Shown here: positions 45,002-55,475 of the stretch, in pieces
Numbering within the stretch: the first letter of the stretch is position 1
How the letters are laid out: each line of letters starts with the position of its first letter
Source: Knufia peltigerae
Lineage: Eukaryota; Ascomycota; Eurotiomycetes; Chaetothyriales; Trichomeriaceae
DNA: 64,000 bases
NCBI GenBank assembly: GCA_030247855.1
Contig: JAPDRN010000001.1
Location: 310,001-374,000 of the forward strand
Direction of reading: 5' to 3'
Notes under the pieces: model-generated
Database searches by the model: none
Told to the model about the DNA's origin: nothing
What the model saw: the letters and a program-made list of their open reading frames with translations, nothing else
Translations under genes and position numbers: made by a program

Positions 45002-48000
45002 TCACACCGTCCATGAGCTGAAATCTAGCTGAGATGCCAAAGTCACGTCTTTGCGTGAACCACCCGCTTCATCTCTGGGGACAGGGGTCCTCCTGCCGCC
45101 TTGACCACCCGTAACAACATTGTTCACGGTGCCCGACGATGTGGCCGTCAGTCCTTGCTTTTCAGCCATTTTGCTCAACACTCTTTCCTTCAATCTCTTG
45201 ATCTGTTGGAGTCGAGCTCGCCAACCGCTTGGAAATTCAGAATCACTGTCTTTCGTATTCCAACACTGAGAAAACATGCTTGCGTTCAATGCCAAAGCCC
45301 TGACAAAAGGCGCCAGCTGAGCGGCTGAAATGATTTTGGTGTCTGCCACCGGTGAGATGTTGGGCAAATCGTCTCTGGTGACAACCTGAACCCAGTAGAA
45401 CCCAGGCATGAAGTTTGGATCCAAAGCCTGACGACCACGGCAAGCAGGTCGAATTACAATGTTGATGTAGTTCAACTGAGATTGAAAATTCTCAAAACCC
45501 CAAGGAAGTCCAGAACGATTGAAAACAACATTCACATGGCAATTCCCAACATGTGCCTTCTTGTTGATGCACTGAGGGTCCTCTTCTAGATCGGTCGGCA
45601 TCATAGTCGGAACATGGTAGACAATCTCGTCCACACGATTGCGCCAGGCCATGGTATTTTCTCCGTCTCTCGGGAATTCCAATCCTTGCGGGTTGTAGCG
45701 GAGAGGCGGCTGCAGAGAAACGACGGAACCAAGCTCACTGAGGAATCGCTCGTAATCTTGAGAGCCACTCGTATTTGCGAGATAGTCAGACTCGGCAGAC
45801 TGATCTTTCCCAATATAGAGAACGCCGATCTTGTGACTCGATACAGTCGGTATGCGATCGAATGAATCAAGTCCTCTTCGAACATAATCCTCGTCCGGTA
45901 GAAGCACTGGCTGGTCGGCAATATTCGTTGTGGCTGCACTTGCCACCATTTGAAGGATAATATGTGAAGGTAGCATTTCGGTGGTAGCCTCATGATGTCG
46001 GATCTCTGTATGGCTAGGCGTGTGGTGGGACGGCAGCTCGCTGGTCAATTGTTGATAGCGAGCATATGTCGTACCTGAAGCCTGTCGTTTGATGATCTGG
46101 GTCTTGCCAGTATGGCCAGCGGTTTGGGCAGTAATCACACTGAGACCTGCAATCCAAGATGCTGAAGAAATGGGTCCGTCGTCCTGTCCTGCAAAATCTG
46201 CTTGTGGTGCTGTTTCTCCCAAATCAGAAAACGCAGTCCGCTGCATCATGTCAATTAGGACTTGACTCTGCTCATCAATCATTTCTAGTCCTTGAGGGTT
46301 CTTCCAAATGAGTCTTGTAACAATCCACGAGACATATTTAGCCCTAGACTCCAGACGGAGGGAGAGAAACCAGAAAATGATAACATGATAGGCTAACGCA
46401 GCAGCGTACTGGGGCAGACCAATATCTGTCAACATTGACGCCCGGTATGGTGGTCGGCGAAAGTTCAAGCCACTATGCCTCGATTGCAAGCTCAACCGTC
46501 CTGCGGGCGATGAAATCGACGCCTGATGTTGTTCTCGCGTCTTCTCCAAAAACTGAATACACATGCCCAAGATCATCTGTATCTCGTCCGCATTGAGATT
46601 TGAGTGCATTTCTGGCAATAATGCCATGTGGATCAAGAACTCGAGGATATGCGCGGTGAGATGCGCCTGCGTCATGTTCTTGGACATCTTGTCGATGATT
46701 GTAGGGTATAGCGAAGCAACAGACGACGGTATCTCAAGGCTGCAGATCGACAAAGCATGTATGCATGGCCTTGATGTACCTTCCCAGGCCCCGGAAATAC
46801 CGGTGAGAAATGCTCTCACAAGGTCATCACCAAATCCTTTTTGCACCGTTTCGTGCTTCATCGTCGCGTATGCAATCAGGGGTATCAGGATGTTGAACAT
46901 GCACAACGCAACATCTGACTTCTTGAGCCCAGTTGAAGGAGGAGCCTCACGAAAGGTGTTGTTGACAATTTGCTCACACAACACCTGTCGGAACTTCACG
47001 ACAGCCTCCATGGAATTCAGGAAGAGGGCTATATTGCTCAATTGTGCTGCCACGTGGACAATGGTATAACTATAAGTTTCCCAATCTGTATCTGCCTGAA
47101 GACATCTGATGATGTTCATCAACCAAGTATCCATGTCAAGTTCCGTTTGACTTTCAGGATGTGCAGAAACATCAACGTTGAGATATGTTGACGGACGGTT
47201 ACTGAATAGAAATGTCACATCCTCAGACTCGGGATACATCCACATTGGTTCATGAACGTCTGATTTCGTTGACATGCTAGTGCTGCTTGCTGAATGTCGT
47301 TGTGCGGTTGGTGCTTCGAATTGAAAGGTATTTGCTGATTCTCGCGTGCGAAGAAGAGCGCTTGCGATGTGCTGGCTTTCACTCTCACTAATGATATAGA
47401 TGAAGCCCGCGTCATCAGCCCTCACACGGAAAAGGAGCCGTTTGGCGACAAGTCGCGCGGATCGGAAGCGACAGGATGAACTTGCAAGGCTCTGGAGCGT
47501 ATCAAACCCTTCCACAGCAGCCGTGGGGTCAACATGAATGCCGTAGCAGAATACTGTCACAAGGATTTTGGTAGCTTCAGCTGCAAGCGTATCGGTGAAA
47601 AAGGCTCTCGCGGAGTGTAGGAGGACAAGGTCCCTCAAGGTCTTGGTCATGTGTCTGATTGACTTTGTGTGTTTGGCTGCCTCTTCGTAGTTGGACACCA
47701 TCTCCTGCAAAGCCAACAAAAATTCGGTAAGGACTTGTCCATCCTGCTCGATAGTGACCTGAGATAGGAGTTCATCAAGCATCCATGCATATAAATCATC
47801 AAATTGTTCATCGGAAGTCGGGCTAGTAGAATGGACGTTACAAGCTCGAACTAGGACTTGTATTGCATTGATGCGAGATGCTGCGGCTAGCTGTTGGTTC
47901 TGCACTGTGCGCTCATGGAGATCTCGAATGTACTGGTTCTTCTCCTCTCGGTCTCCTGAATTCAGGTATTTAGTTTCGGCAAAAGCCAGAGCACGTTGTA

Positions 48001-49315
48001 TCTGCTCGGTGTCAGCGAAGCGGGGATAATCCAGGAAAAATTCGTGGATGGTGTCCTGGTTGACCGGAGAAAGGTGTTTCCAGAGTAACTGGAAATCATC
48101 GGCAAGTTTCTTTGTCATCGTCTCTCTATCCCGGTAATGCCTTTCGTATACCCGTGTTTTGTCCTCATCCGGACTTATCACAGGTGTAAGCAGATTCTGC
48201 GTGGTGTTCAAAGGCTTTGATGGAGACATCTCCAAGCACAATAATATGATTTCCAGGACCTTGCCAAAATCCAGGGCTTGGATCTCTGGTAATCTCGGGG
48301 AGGAAAGAATAGCATGGACAGAGGCTAGTATGTCGTGGCTGAATCGGAAAATACCTTCAGATGCCGCGATGTGAAGCTCCCTGATAAAACCCTGTAAGTC
48401 GACAACATACTGTCCTTCTTTTGATCGCTCGTCTATTAGATTGCGGAGAAGGTGAGTCGATCCTCGGGCATGTGACAAGTTTTTGCTGTTGTTCTCGAGC
48501 GTGGGCACCCGAATGAAGGAATAGAGAATTCTGATCACCTCATTACTCAAGTCGCTCTGTGCAAGAAGTTTAGTGCAATCGAATAAGTGGTCAGGCGTTT
48601 CTTGGAGATTTGCGATCGAAGCGCACAGAACCACCAGAGTTTGTTCAAGGCCGGACTTTGGAAAATCGAAATTGGATGCTATGGCGTACAGGATATTGAT
48701 GCCACTATTGATGTCCGGGTATCTGCTCGCGTTCAAGCAAAACGTGGTGACTGTTTCAACAGTCTGTGTAAGTTCCAGTGAGTCAAAATCAATGTGACCG
48801 ATGTTAAGGTAATCGTGGATGTACTGCAGAAGCCATTCAAGATTCTTGATCTCTTTCAACGGTGCTGATCTCGAAGCCTTGTTGTCCTTTTTGGCTTTGT
48901 CGGCTTTACCAGCCCACACCGGTAGCCACTGAGTCCACAACGACAATAATGATCGTGAACCACATCGAAGATTGAGAAATTTCAATGAAACGTCTGTCCC
49001 GGGCTTCAAATCGCCGAACCCAAGCAGCCAGGCCCGTGCTTCGTCCGGCGAGTCAACCAGTTCGAGCCCATTATCAAGCACATCTTCAGGAATGATAGGA
49101 GTCTCAGCTGGGGCGACTTTCTCGGCATGTCGGTCTTGGGGTATAGCGTCGTCTGTATGAAATTTGGGCGTCAATACCGGCACATTCCATACGGACCTCC
49201 TTCTCGAGTCCTTGTCGCCGGCCCCAGTGGCAGACCTTTCTCTTGCCGGGTCATTTCCAGTCGACATACGATGTGACCGTCTTTCTGGACGTCCAGTAAT
49301 CAGCATGTGCGACAT
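45002..49315 (-). CDS. TSC2: Tuberin homologue (Rheb GTPase-activating protein)
   Basis: A single 4.3-kb exon encodes 1437 residues, close to the length of fission-yeast Tsc2. A long helical-repeat region fills most of the protein. The C-terminal Rap/Ran-GAP domain lies at about 1170-1360. It opens with SSHKIGVLYIGKDQSAESDY and contains HVGNCHVNVVFN, where the Asn after Gly matches the catalytic asparagine thumb of RapGAP/tuberin. It ends in the region with FYWVQVVTRDDLPNISP. Tuberin acts with hamartin to hold Rheb in the GDP form and so restrains TORC1 at the vacuole. Arg and Pro-rich N-terminal 60 residues are likely regulatory. Head-to-head with CSE1. Confidence 0.93.
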   Translation of the reverse strand: MSHMLITGRPERRSHRMSTGNDPARERSATGAGDKDSRRRSVWNVPVLTPKFHTDDAIPQDRHAEKVAPAETPIIPEDVLDNGLELVDSPDEARAWLLGFGDLKPGTDVSLKFLNLRCGSRSLLSLWTQWLPVWAGKADKAKKDNKASRSAPLKEIKNLEWLLQYIHDYLNIGHIDFDSLELTQTVETVTTFCLNASRYPDINSGINILYAIASNFDFPKSGLEQTLVVLCASIANLQETPDHLFDCTKLLAQSDLSNEVIRILYSFIRVPTLENNSKNLSHARGSTHLLRNLIDERSKEGQYVVDLQGFIRELHIAASEGIFRFSHDILASVHAILSSPRLPEIQALDFGKVLEIILLCLEMSPSKPLNTTQNLLTPVISPDEDKTRVYERHYRDRETMTKKLADDFQLLWKHLSPVNQDTIHEFFLDYPRFADTEQIQRALAFAETKYLNSGDREEKNQYIRDLHERTVQNQQLAAASRINAIQVLVRACNVHSTSPTSDEQFDDLYAWMLDELLSQVTIEQDGQVLTEFLLALQEMVSNYEEAAKHTKSIRHMTKTLRDLVLLHSARAFFTDTLAAEATKILVTVFCYGIHVDPTAAVEGFDTLQSLASSSCRFRSARLVAKRLLFRVRADDAGFIYIISESESQHIASALLRTRESANTFQFEAPTAQRHSASSTSMSTKSDVHEPMWMYPESEDVTFLFSNRPSTYLNVDVSAHPESQTELDMDTWLMNIIRCLQADTDWETYSYTIVHVAAQLSNIALFLNSMEAVVKFRQVLCEQIVNNTFREAPPSTGLKKSDVALCMFNILIPLIAYATMKHETVQKGFGDDLVRAFLTGISGAWEGTSRPCIHALSICSLEIPSSVASLYPTIIDKMSKNMTQAHLTAHILEFLIHMALLPEMHSNLNADEIQMILGMCIQFLEKTREQHQASISSPAGRLSLQSRHSGLNFRRPPYRASMLTDIGLPQYAAALAYHVIIFWFLSLRLESRAKYVSWIVTRLIWKNPQGLEMIDEQSQVLIDMMQRTAFSDLGETAPQADFAGQDDGPISSASWIAGLSVITAQTAGHTGKTQIIKRQASGTTYARYQQLTSELPSHHTPSHTEIRHHEATTEMLPSHIILQMVASAATTNIADQPVLLPDEDYVRRGLDSFDRIPTVSSHKIGVLYIGKDQSAESDYLANTSGSQDYERFLSELGSVVSLQPPLRYNPQGLEFPRDGENTMAWRNRVDEIVYHVPTMMPTDLEEDPQCINKKAHVGNCHVNVVFNRSGLPWGFENFQSQLNYINIVIRPACRGRQALDPNFMPGFYWVQVVTRDDLPNISPVADTKIISAAQLAPFVRALALNASMFSQCWNTKDSDSEFPSGWRARLQQIKRLKERVLSKMAEKQGLTATSSGTVNNVVTGGQGGRRTPVPRDEAGGSRKDVTLASQLDFSSWTV

Positions 49316-50382
49316 TGTGTATCGTGAGCATCCCCACTAGGCGAAAGAATCATCACCAGCGCGGTTGACGGCTAAGATAAAAGCGTACAACGATGCCAGA
49401 CAAGGGTGATGTATGCGACAGATGGCCGACTCGGTAACAATTACCGTGGAGGCATGGTTTGTGAAGACCCAAAGGCACCAAATTGTGTAGGATGCTTGTG
49501 TGGTGTGAGGGAGTGGACAACGTTTGCCCAGGACAGTAAAACTGTGATAGTGTAGTTCTTACCGAGAGTTGAGTTTGACAGTGAAAGGCAGCTTGAGCAG
49601 GAACCCGCCGCAAAAGAAACGTCACAGCCGGGTTTAAACCAGAATCAGAGATTTCCCTTGAATCCGTGGTATGAAACCCTTGATAGGATGAAAGTCCCAG
49701 CGTCAAGAAACGGAAATCGGAGCCTCGAGCAAATCTCCGCCGTGGAAGTCAATTCTGCCTAAGGAAATCTGGCACTTTTGGGTGCAGGGAGGATCTAGAA
49801 TCGACCTGCATCTGATGAAGGCTGCATAACACCGAGAGAATTTTCTGTAATCGCTAAAGCAGGGGATGAAAAAGTGAATGAGGCAAATATCGTTATCGCT
49901 GGTTCCAGGCCAAATCAAAGCCGAATTGAGAACGCCTGATGAGAAAAGAATCATCACCCAAGCCGCCACCCTGATCACGTGTGGGACCACGTATTTCCGT
50001 CGCTAGCCAGGGTCTACGGTGATGCATATCACCTCGAATTACTGAACGGAGGACCACTCACGCAAGCAAATGCAAGGCGGTCAGGGTCGCGGTAATTATT
50101 CTGCCAGTGGCATCGCCAGGCATAGAACCAAGTAAACAATTCAATTTATTTCATTTAGATCATTGACGTCGTTTTCTGCGTTGCGACGGATCTTGTCTAG
50201 AGTTGCCTTCAGATCGATCTCCTACACTATACAGTGCATCTTGGAACACAGGGTTCCGATCACTGTACTCTTGCAATCCTTGAAATTCCAAAGCATTCAC
50301 GAAGCCTTTTTGACGTTTCGCAGCTATGCGTATGGCTTGAACAGGCACCACGAACACAGACAACTTGAGGTACCCTGCAATC
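49316..50382. promoter_or_regulatory. Divergent promoter region, TSC2 / CSE1
   Basis: 1.07 kb upstream of both genes. The short frames inside show no domain. No specific factor site is claimed. Confidence 0.4.
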
Positions 50383-53316
50383 ATGGCCGACCTAGCAACT
50401 CTAGCACAATTGCTGGATGCCAGTCTTGATCCTCGACAAAACAAAGAAGGTAAGCGTACCCGCTTGTATTTAGTCCGCAGTTATGGTAACAAAATCGCAG
50501 CCGAGCTCAAGATCCGCGCCGAAGAAAAGAAGCCTGGTTTCGCTCTTTCCCTCCTCCAGATAACTGCGTCCGGCAACTTTCAGTATAACACTAGACTTGC
50601 CAGTGCCCTGTTCTTCAAGAACTTTATCAGACGGAATTGGACAGATGTGGAGGGCAACTACAAACTTCCTCCTCAGGATGTCATGGCAATCAAAACTGAG
50701 ATCGTGGGGCTCATGATTTCCGTGCCCCGAGGCATTCAGTCACAATTAGGTGAAGCCATCAGTGTTATAGCGGACAGTGACTTCTGGGAGCGCTGGGATA
50801 CCCTTGTTGATGACCTTGTGTCTCGGTTAAAGCCTGACGACCCTGTAACCAATGCTGGAGTGCTACAGGTGGCACATTCTATCTTTGCGAGATGGCGGCC
50901 TTTGATGCGGACGGACGAACTTTACACTGAGATCAACCATGTCCTTTCGAAGTTCTCACAGCCATTCCTCTCTCTATGGCAGAGGCTCGACGCTTATATC
51001 GAGAGCCACAGCGGTGATAAGAAAGCTCTTCAGGAAGCCTTCGCAGAACTTGACCTGACTATCCTCCTCTTTTACGATCTGTCCTGCCAGGACATGCCTC
51101 CGACCTTTGAAGAAAACTTGCAGGGAATCAGTTCACTGCTTCTGAAGTATTTGACATACAACAACAAGCTTTTACAGACTGATGACGAGTCAGAACCTGG
51201 GCCACTCGAGAACACCAAGGCTAATATCTTCGAAGCATTGACATTGTATATTGGCAAGTACTATGAAGATTTTGGACGGCATGTTACAGGCTTTGTGGAA
51301 AGCTCATGGCATCTCCTCACCACTACCGGAGCAGAGCCCAAGAATGATATTCTTGTGAGCAAAGCTTTGCACTTTTTGACCTCTGTTGCAGGTAACAGAG
51401 AGCAAGTGCAGAATTTTAGTGATCCCGCGGTCCAGAATCAGATAATGGAGAAGGTCATCCTCCCAAATGTGGCGCTGAGGGATTCTGATGTCGAGATGTT
51501 CGAGGATGAGCCTATCGAATTTATCCGACGAGATCTGGAAGGCTCAGACAGCGAGACTCGTCGGAGAGCGGCGGGCGACTTCCTGAGACAGCTTAGTGAT
51601 CAGTTCGAGCAGTCTGTGACGAAGATTGCAATGACACTGATACAAAACTGCTTGCAAGAATTCTCGAACAATCCTTCGGAAAATTGGAGATCCAAGGATA
51701 CAGCAGTCAGCCTTTTCTATGCATTGGCATCAAAGGGAGCCACGACCTCGACTCATGGTGTTACCAAAACCAATAGCTTGGTCAATATCGGCGACTTCTT
51801 TTCCACCAATCTAGCAAGCGACCTTCAAAAGGACGATGCTCAGCCATTGATCAAAGTCGACGCCATCAAATATTTGTACGTTTTCCGCAGCATCATCACA
51901 AAAGAACAATGGCAACAGGTTATGCCGTTACTGGTCAACCACCTTGGAAATTCGAACTACTGCGTCTACACGTACGCCGCCGTTGCAGTGGATAGAGTGT
52001 TGGCAATGACAGACGAGACTGGCAAGCCAGTAATTGACCCTGCAAGCATTAAGCCACTGGCGAGCAGCCTTCTCGAACACTTGTTCAGCTTAGTTGAAAA
52101 GGATAGTGCTCCCGAGAAGGTACAAGAAAACGAGTTTGTGATGCGCTGCATCATGAGAGTGTTGATTGTCCTCAAAGACGGTATCAGTGCAGTTGCCGAA
52201 AGTGTCCTCCAACATCTCGTTTCTATTACCACTATTATTTCTGCCAACCCAAGCAACCCCAAGTTCTACTACTATCATTTCGAAAGCATCGGCGCCCTCA
52301 TTAGGTTTACCGCGTCCACACACGCGGAGGCAGTAGGAGCAGTCCTGTTCGCTCCCTTTGCAGCCATTCTCAGCAAACCAGTCGACGAGTTCATCCCCTA
52401 CGTGTTCCAGCTTGTGGCGGCTTTGTTCGAAGCCGAGCCTACAAAGCCTCTGACTGAACAGTACAAACAGCTTATCGCTCCTATACTTGGGCCTTCGGTG
52501 TGGGAACAGCGAGGTAACATCCCTGCTGCGACACGACTTTTGTCAGCTATTGTGCCCCGAGCCGCAGACGAGCTACTAAGTGCCAATCAAGTCGTCAGTG
52601 TTTTGGGTATATTCCAAAAGCTGGTGTCAACAAAGGTGTACGAAGGTTACGGATTCGATCTTCTTGAAACCGTCGTCACTACCTTTCCAGCACCTGCACT
52701 CGAGCCATTTTGGGTGGAACTGGTCACGCTTATGCTCAAACGCTTGCAAAAGAACCCTTCACAAGCATTCAACCTACGGTTTGTCCGATTTTACCATTTC
52801 GTGTCCTCGCGAGACGACAAGGGTTTGGGTGCAGACTTTTTCATCGCTGTCACCGACAGAATTCAAAACGACGTCTTCCGACAACTGTACCCAGGCATTA
52901 TTCTGACCAAAACACAAGAACTTGCTCGTCCGTTGGATCGCAAGGTCGCCGCGATATCATTGACCAAGACTTTGGCGGATTCCAAGGCATTCCAAGAGCG
53001 ATACGCAAAAGGATGGACGTTGACATGTAATGCATTGCTCAAATTGTTGGAGAACCCACCTTTACCACCCACTGAAGCCGACGTGATTGCAGAACTTGAT
53101 GTGGAAGATAGTAGCTTTGGCGTTGGCTTCACACAACTCAACACCGTCCGTCGACCGACCACTGACCTGTACCCGGAAGTGACAGATCTGAGGAAATGGG
53201 TCGGTCAATACTTGAAAGCAGCTGACCAAAGACATGGAGGTCGCATAGGCAAGACCGTTGGGGAGACGTTGAGTCCAGACGCGAAGAAGGTTCTGAATGC
53301 TTACATGAGTCTGTGA
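50383..53316 (+). CDS. CSE1: CSE1/CAS exportin for importin-alpha
   Basis: 960 residues, equal to the usual length of yeast Cse1. Exons 50383-50449 and 50501-53316; a 51-nt intron joins QNKE to AELKIRAEEKKPGF. Start ATG in ATCATGGCC; the frame also extends upstream from a TTG but without need. The N-terminal importin-beta-like domain includes LLDASLDPRQNKE and ASALFFKNFIRRNW. The CSE1 middle has VFEDEP-like acidic text (MFEDEPIEFIRRDLEG) and the C-terminal CAS domain includes GYGFDLLETVV. It returns importin-alpha to the cytoplasm with Ran-GTP. The intron length is a multiple of three and free of stops, so retention would keep the frame. Confidence 0.96.
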   Translation: MADLATLAQLLDASLDPRQNKEGKRTRLYLVRSYGNKIAAELKIRAEEKKPGFALSLLQITASGNFQYNTRLASALFFKNFIRRNWTDVEGNYKLPPQDVMAIKTEIVGLMISVPRGIQSQLGEAISVIADSDFWERWDTLVDDLVSRLKPDDPVTNAGVLQVAHSIFARWRPLMRTDELYTEINHVLSKFSQPFLSLWQRLDAYIESHSGDKKALQEAFAELDLTILLFYDLSCQDMPPTFEENLQGISSLLLKYLTYNNKLLQTDDESEPGPLENTKANIFEALTLYIGKYYEDFGRHVTGFVESSWHLLTTTGAEPKNDILVSKALHFLTSVAGNREQVQNFSDPAVQNQIMEKVILPNVALRDSDVEMFEDEPIEFIRRDLEGSDSETRRRAAGDFLRQLSDQFEQSVTKIAMTLIQNCLQEFSNNPSENWRSKDTAVSLFYALASKGATTSTHGVTKTNSLVNIGDFFSTNLASDLQKDDAQPLIKVDAIKYLYVFRSIITKEQWQQVMPLLVNHLGNSNYCVYTYAAVAVDRVLAMTDETGKPVIDPASIKPLASSLLEHLFSLVEKDSAPEKVQENEFVMRCIMRVLIVLKDGISAVAESVLQHLVSITTIISANPSNPKFYYYHFESIGALIRFTASTHAEAVGAVLFAPFAAILSKPVDEFIPYVFQLVAALFEAEPTKPLTEQYKQLIAPILGPSVWEQRGNIPAATRLLSAIVPRAADELLSANQVVSVLGIFQKLVSTKVYEGYGFDLLETVVTTFPAPALEPFWVELVTLMLKRLQKNPSQAFNLRFVRFYHFVSSRDDKGLGADFFIAVTDRIQNDVFRQLYPGIILTKTQELARPLDRKVAAISLTKTLADSKAFQERYAKGWTLTCNALLKLLENPPLPPTEADVIAELDVEDSSFGVGFTQLNTVRRPTTDLYPEVTDLRKWVGQYLKAADQRHGGRIGKTVGETLSPDAKKVLNAYMSL

Positions 53317-53774
53317 GAATGACTTGAGGAGATGAAAAGCGAAATATATAGACTCGTCCAGATCAGATGAAGCAACTTGGTGGTTATTTCCCTGAATTGG
53401 TGTCGATCAAAAGTTGATGCCAAAAAACTCTTTACAAGAGTATTATCTTTTTTCCCGAGTCGTAGCTTAAGTGATGAAGAGACGTAATGAGAGGTTGAAG
53501 TTGGGATGTACGAGTAGCATGCTTTTCCTTTCATACCTCAGCCTCGGGTTGTTTGTGTACTAATGAGGAGTCGTACTCACACTCCGTAGGTGTCCGGCAA
53601 ACTTGCCCATTTGTGATTGGCAATACAATTTAGTCTCCCAATTCATGTTAATTCATATGATTCATGTGAGGTATCTAGCTATCGAGAGCATCCTCACAAG
53701 ACGAGTGACTAGAGTAGAAGAACCATTTGTTGGTCTTTCGGTCGTCACGACATTATCGAGTTTGGCTATGTAGC
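53317..53774. other. Intergenic region between CSE1 and GGQ-domain gene
   Basis: 458 bp, A/T-rich near 53630-53700. No gene supported. Confidence 0.4.
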
Positions 53775-54626
53775 ATGCACAGTCTCCAGCCCTTGCGGCC
53801 GACAATTATACACCTGGGACATCATGGAGGTGCAACAAGATGCCTCGCCGATTCGGGAAGGACCACGATGGCGGCGACTAGAACGCGGATGAGGTTCAGA
53901 TGTACGACTGACATTGACGTACTTGGATATGGCTACGGCTACGCCTGGAGCAACCTCGCCGCTCGTCTCTCGTTCAGCACTCACAGTTTCCTCAAAAAGA
54001 AACACCAACCGGCCCTCCCTCCTCGTCCTTCCTTACCGGACGATGAACTCAAGCATACCTTTGTGAAAGGGACGGGCCCTGGAGGACAAAAAATAAACAA
54101 GACGAACTCGGCGGCTCAAGTCACCCACCTCCCCACCGGAATCGTGGTCAAGTGTCAGGCGACACGGAGCCGAAACGACAATTTCAAAATCGCAAAACGG
54201 ATCCTCGCGGAAAAGGTCGAGTTTCTGAGCAAAGGGGAGGAGAGTCGGGTGGCAAAAGTCGTGGACCGGGCGAGACGGAAAAAGGCGAGTCGGGTGAAGA
54301 AGAGTAGGAGAAAATACAAAAAGTTGAACCAGCCCGGGGGCGAAGGGGAGAATCGTGAGGAGGATGAGGAAGAGGACGATGAGGAATATGAGCACATGGG
54401 AGACCTAGAGGAAGAGCATGAGCGAGATACGGAAAGAGAGGGAATATCATCGGTTGGTGGTGTTGATGTTGGGCGAACCGATGTGAAGAAGACGACATTG
54501 CCATGCCATAACATCAAGTCAACGGACGGCCATGAAGAAAAGCGTTCGACGAAATACAATACAAACAACAAAACCAACACCACACCGAATGTCGGCCATC
54601 AACGAGCTCCCTCTTGGATACTGTAA
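53775..54626 (+). CDS. GGQ-domain mitochondrial release-factor-like protein (MTRFR/Rso55 type)
   Basis: 283 residues from the ATG at 53775. The peptidyl-tRNA hydrolase domain (PF00472 type) starts at about residue 90. It has the diagnostic GPGGQKINKTNSAAQV, with Gly-Gly-Gln at about 101-103, and then LPTGIVVKCQATRSRNDN. No codon-recognition domain is present, so it belongs to the C12orf65/MTRFR and yeast Rso55 class that rescues stalled mitoribosomes. The C-terminus turns into a basic helix (RARRKKASRVKKSRRKYKK), which fits ribosome binding. An acidic tail and low-complexity end follow. The N-terminus is basic and Trp/Ser-rich, consistent with mitochondrial targeting. Confidence 0.88.
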   Translation: MHSLQPLRPTIIHLGHHGGATRCLADSGRTTMAATRTRMRFRCTTDIDVLGYGYGYAWSNLAARLSFSTHSFLKKKHQPALPPRPSLPDDELKHTFVKGTGPGGQKINKTNSAAQVTHLPTGIVVKCQATRSRNDNFKIAKRILAEKVEFLSKGEESRVAKVVDRARRKKASRVKKSRRKYKKLNQPGGEGENREEDEEEDDEEYEHMGDLEEEHERDTEREGISSVGGVDVGRTDVKKTTLPCHNIKSTDGHEEKRSTKYNTNNKTNTTPNVGHQRAPSWIL

Positions 54627-54720
54627 CCATCACATACGTCCACCGGCCGATCAGGTCCTGACGGCTCCATCGTGTACCCGTAACTCACCTTAAGAATGAT
54701 ACTGCCTGCTTGTGTGCAGA

Positions 54721-55250
54721 TCAGCCGCAATACGTCGAGTGGTCGTTCAGATCCCTTTGAATAAGAACAGCGCTGTCTCGGTCTCGATGTGCGAATAGAA
54801 TTGCTGGATAGCAGGGCCAGTTACGTGGGACGAGTGCAATGATCCCGTTACGCGCGGATGCGAGATGAGGAGGGCACCATGGCCGGTCCATATTCCCAGC
54901 CGCATAACTTGGAGCCGAAGGCGAAGCTGGCCTGGGATGATATTGCCGAGGAGCGCTTTCCTTCCAGGGAGGTCCGGAACGATGGACAGTGAAGAGGCGA
55001 TGATGATGGTCTGGCCGAGCGCCTTCAATTAAGGGCCCGTATGTCTTGGATTGCTTGGGCCAGTGAAGCCAGGGTTTCGCGGGGGCGGGAGGTAGGTGAG
55101 ACATGTTGTCTATCGATGGGATGGTTTGGGGACCAGGAGGGAGTGGGATGTACGAATTGATCTTGGAAGAGAGACAATGATAGATCAAGGCAATAGGCGG
55201 TGAAAGAAAGAGGGCAGCGAGCAAGAATTGTTCTAGGTGTCAACGAATAC
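54721..55250 (-). pseudogene. Decayed cytochrome P450 5' fragment
   Basis: Only the P450 N-terminal part is recognisable, broken across frames. A membrane anchor and proline hinge (ALIYHCLSSKINSY then IPLPPGPQTIPSIDN) are followed by HLPPAPAKPWLHWPKQSKTYG. A second frame continues with KALGQTIIIASSLSIV, which in intact P450s follows the YGP motif. The start near 55250 (MYSLTPRTILA) is in yet another frame. No I-helix, EXXR or heme-Cys region is found downstream, so the gene is truncated as well as shifted. It sits 225 bp from an MFS gene at the edge of the gentisate cluster. Confidence 0.75.
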
Positions 55251-55475
55251 ATGATCGAGATACAGGTGTCGTTTTGCGATGCCTGACAAGAAACATGTCC
55301 AGAGGGTGTGATATATACCTGGTACATACACATAGATGCTCGTGCTCATCCACTCAGTCATCATTGTATGCGCTATCCCCTTTCGCAAGGATCTCAGGTT
55401 CTACAATGTCCCATAATACTGGGTAAGAGGTAGATAAATAGCTAGCTCCGCCCATACATCAGCCCACCTATGTAA

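Noticed and set aside
54033..54583. Minus-strand frames opposite the GGQ-domain gene
   Set aside because: Antisense shadows of the acidic/basic low-complexity coding region (Ser, Phe and Leu runs).
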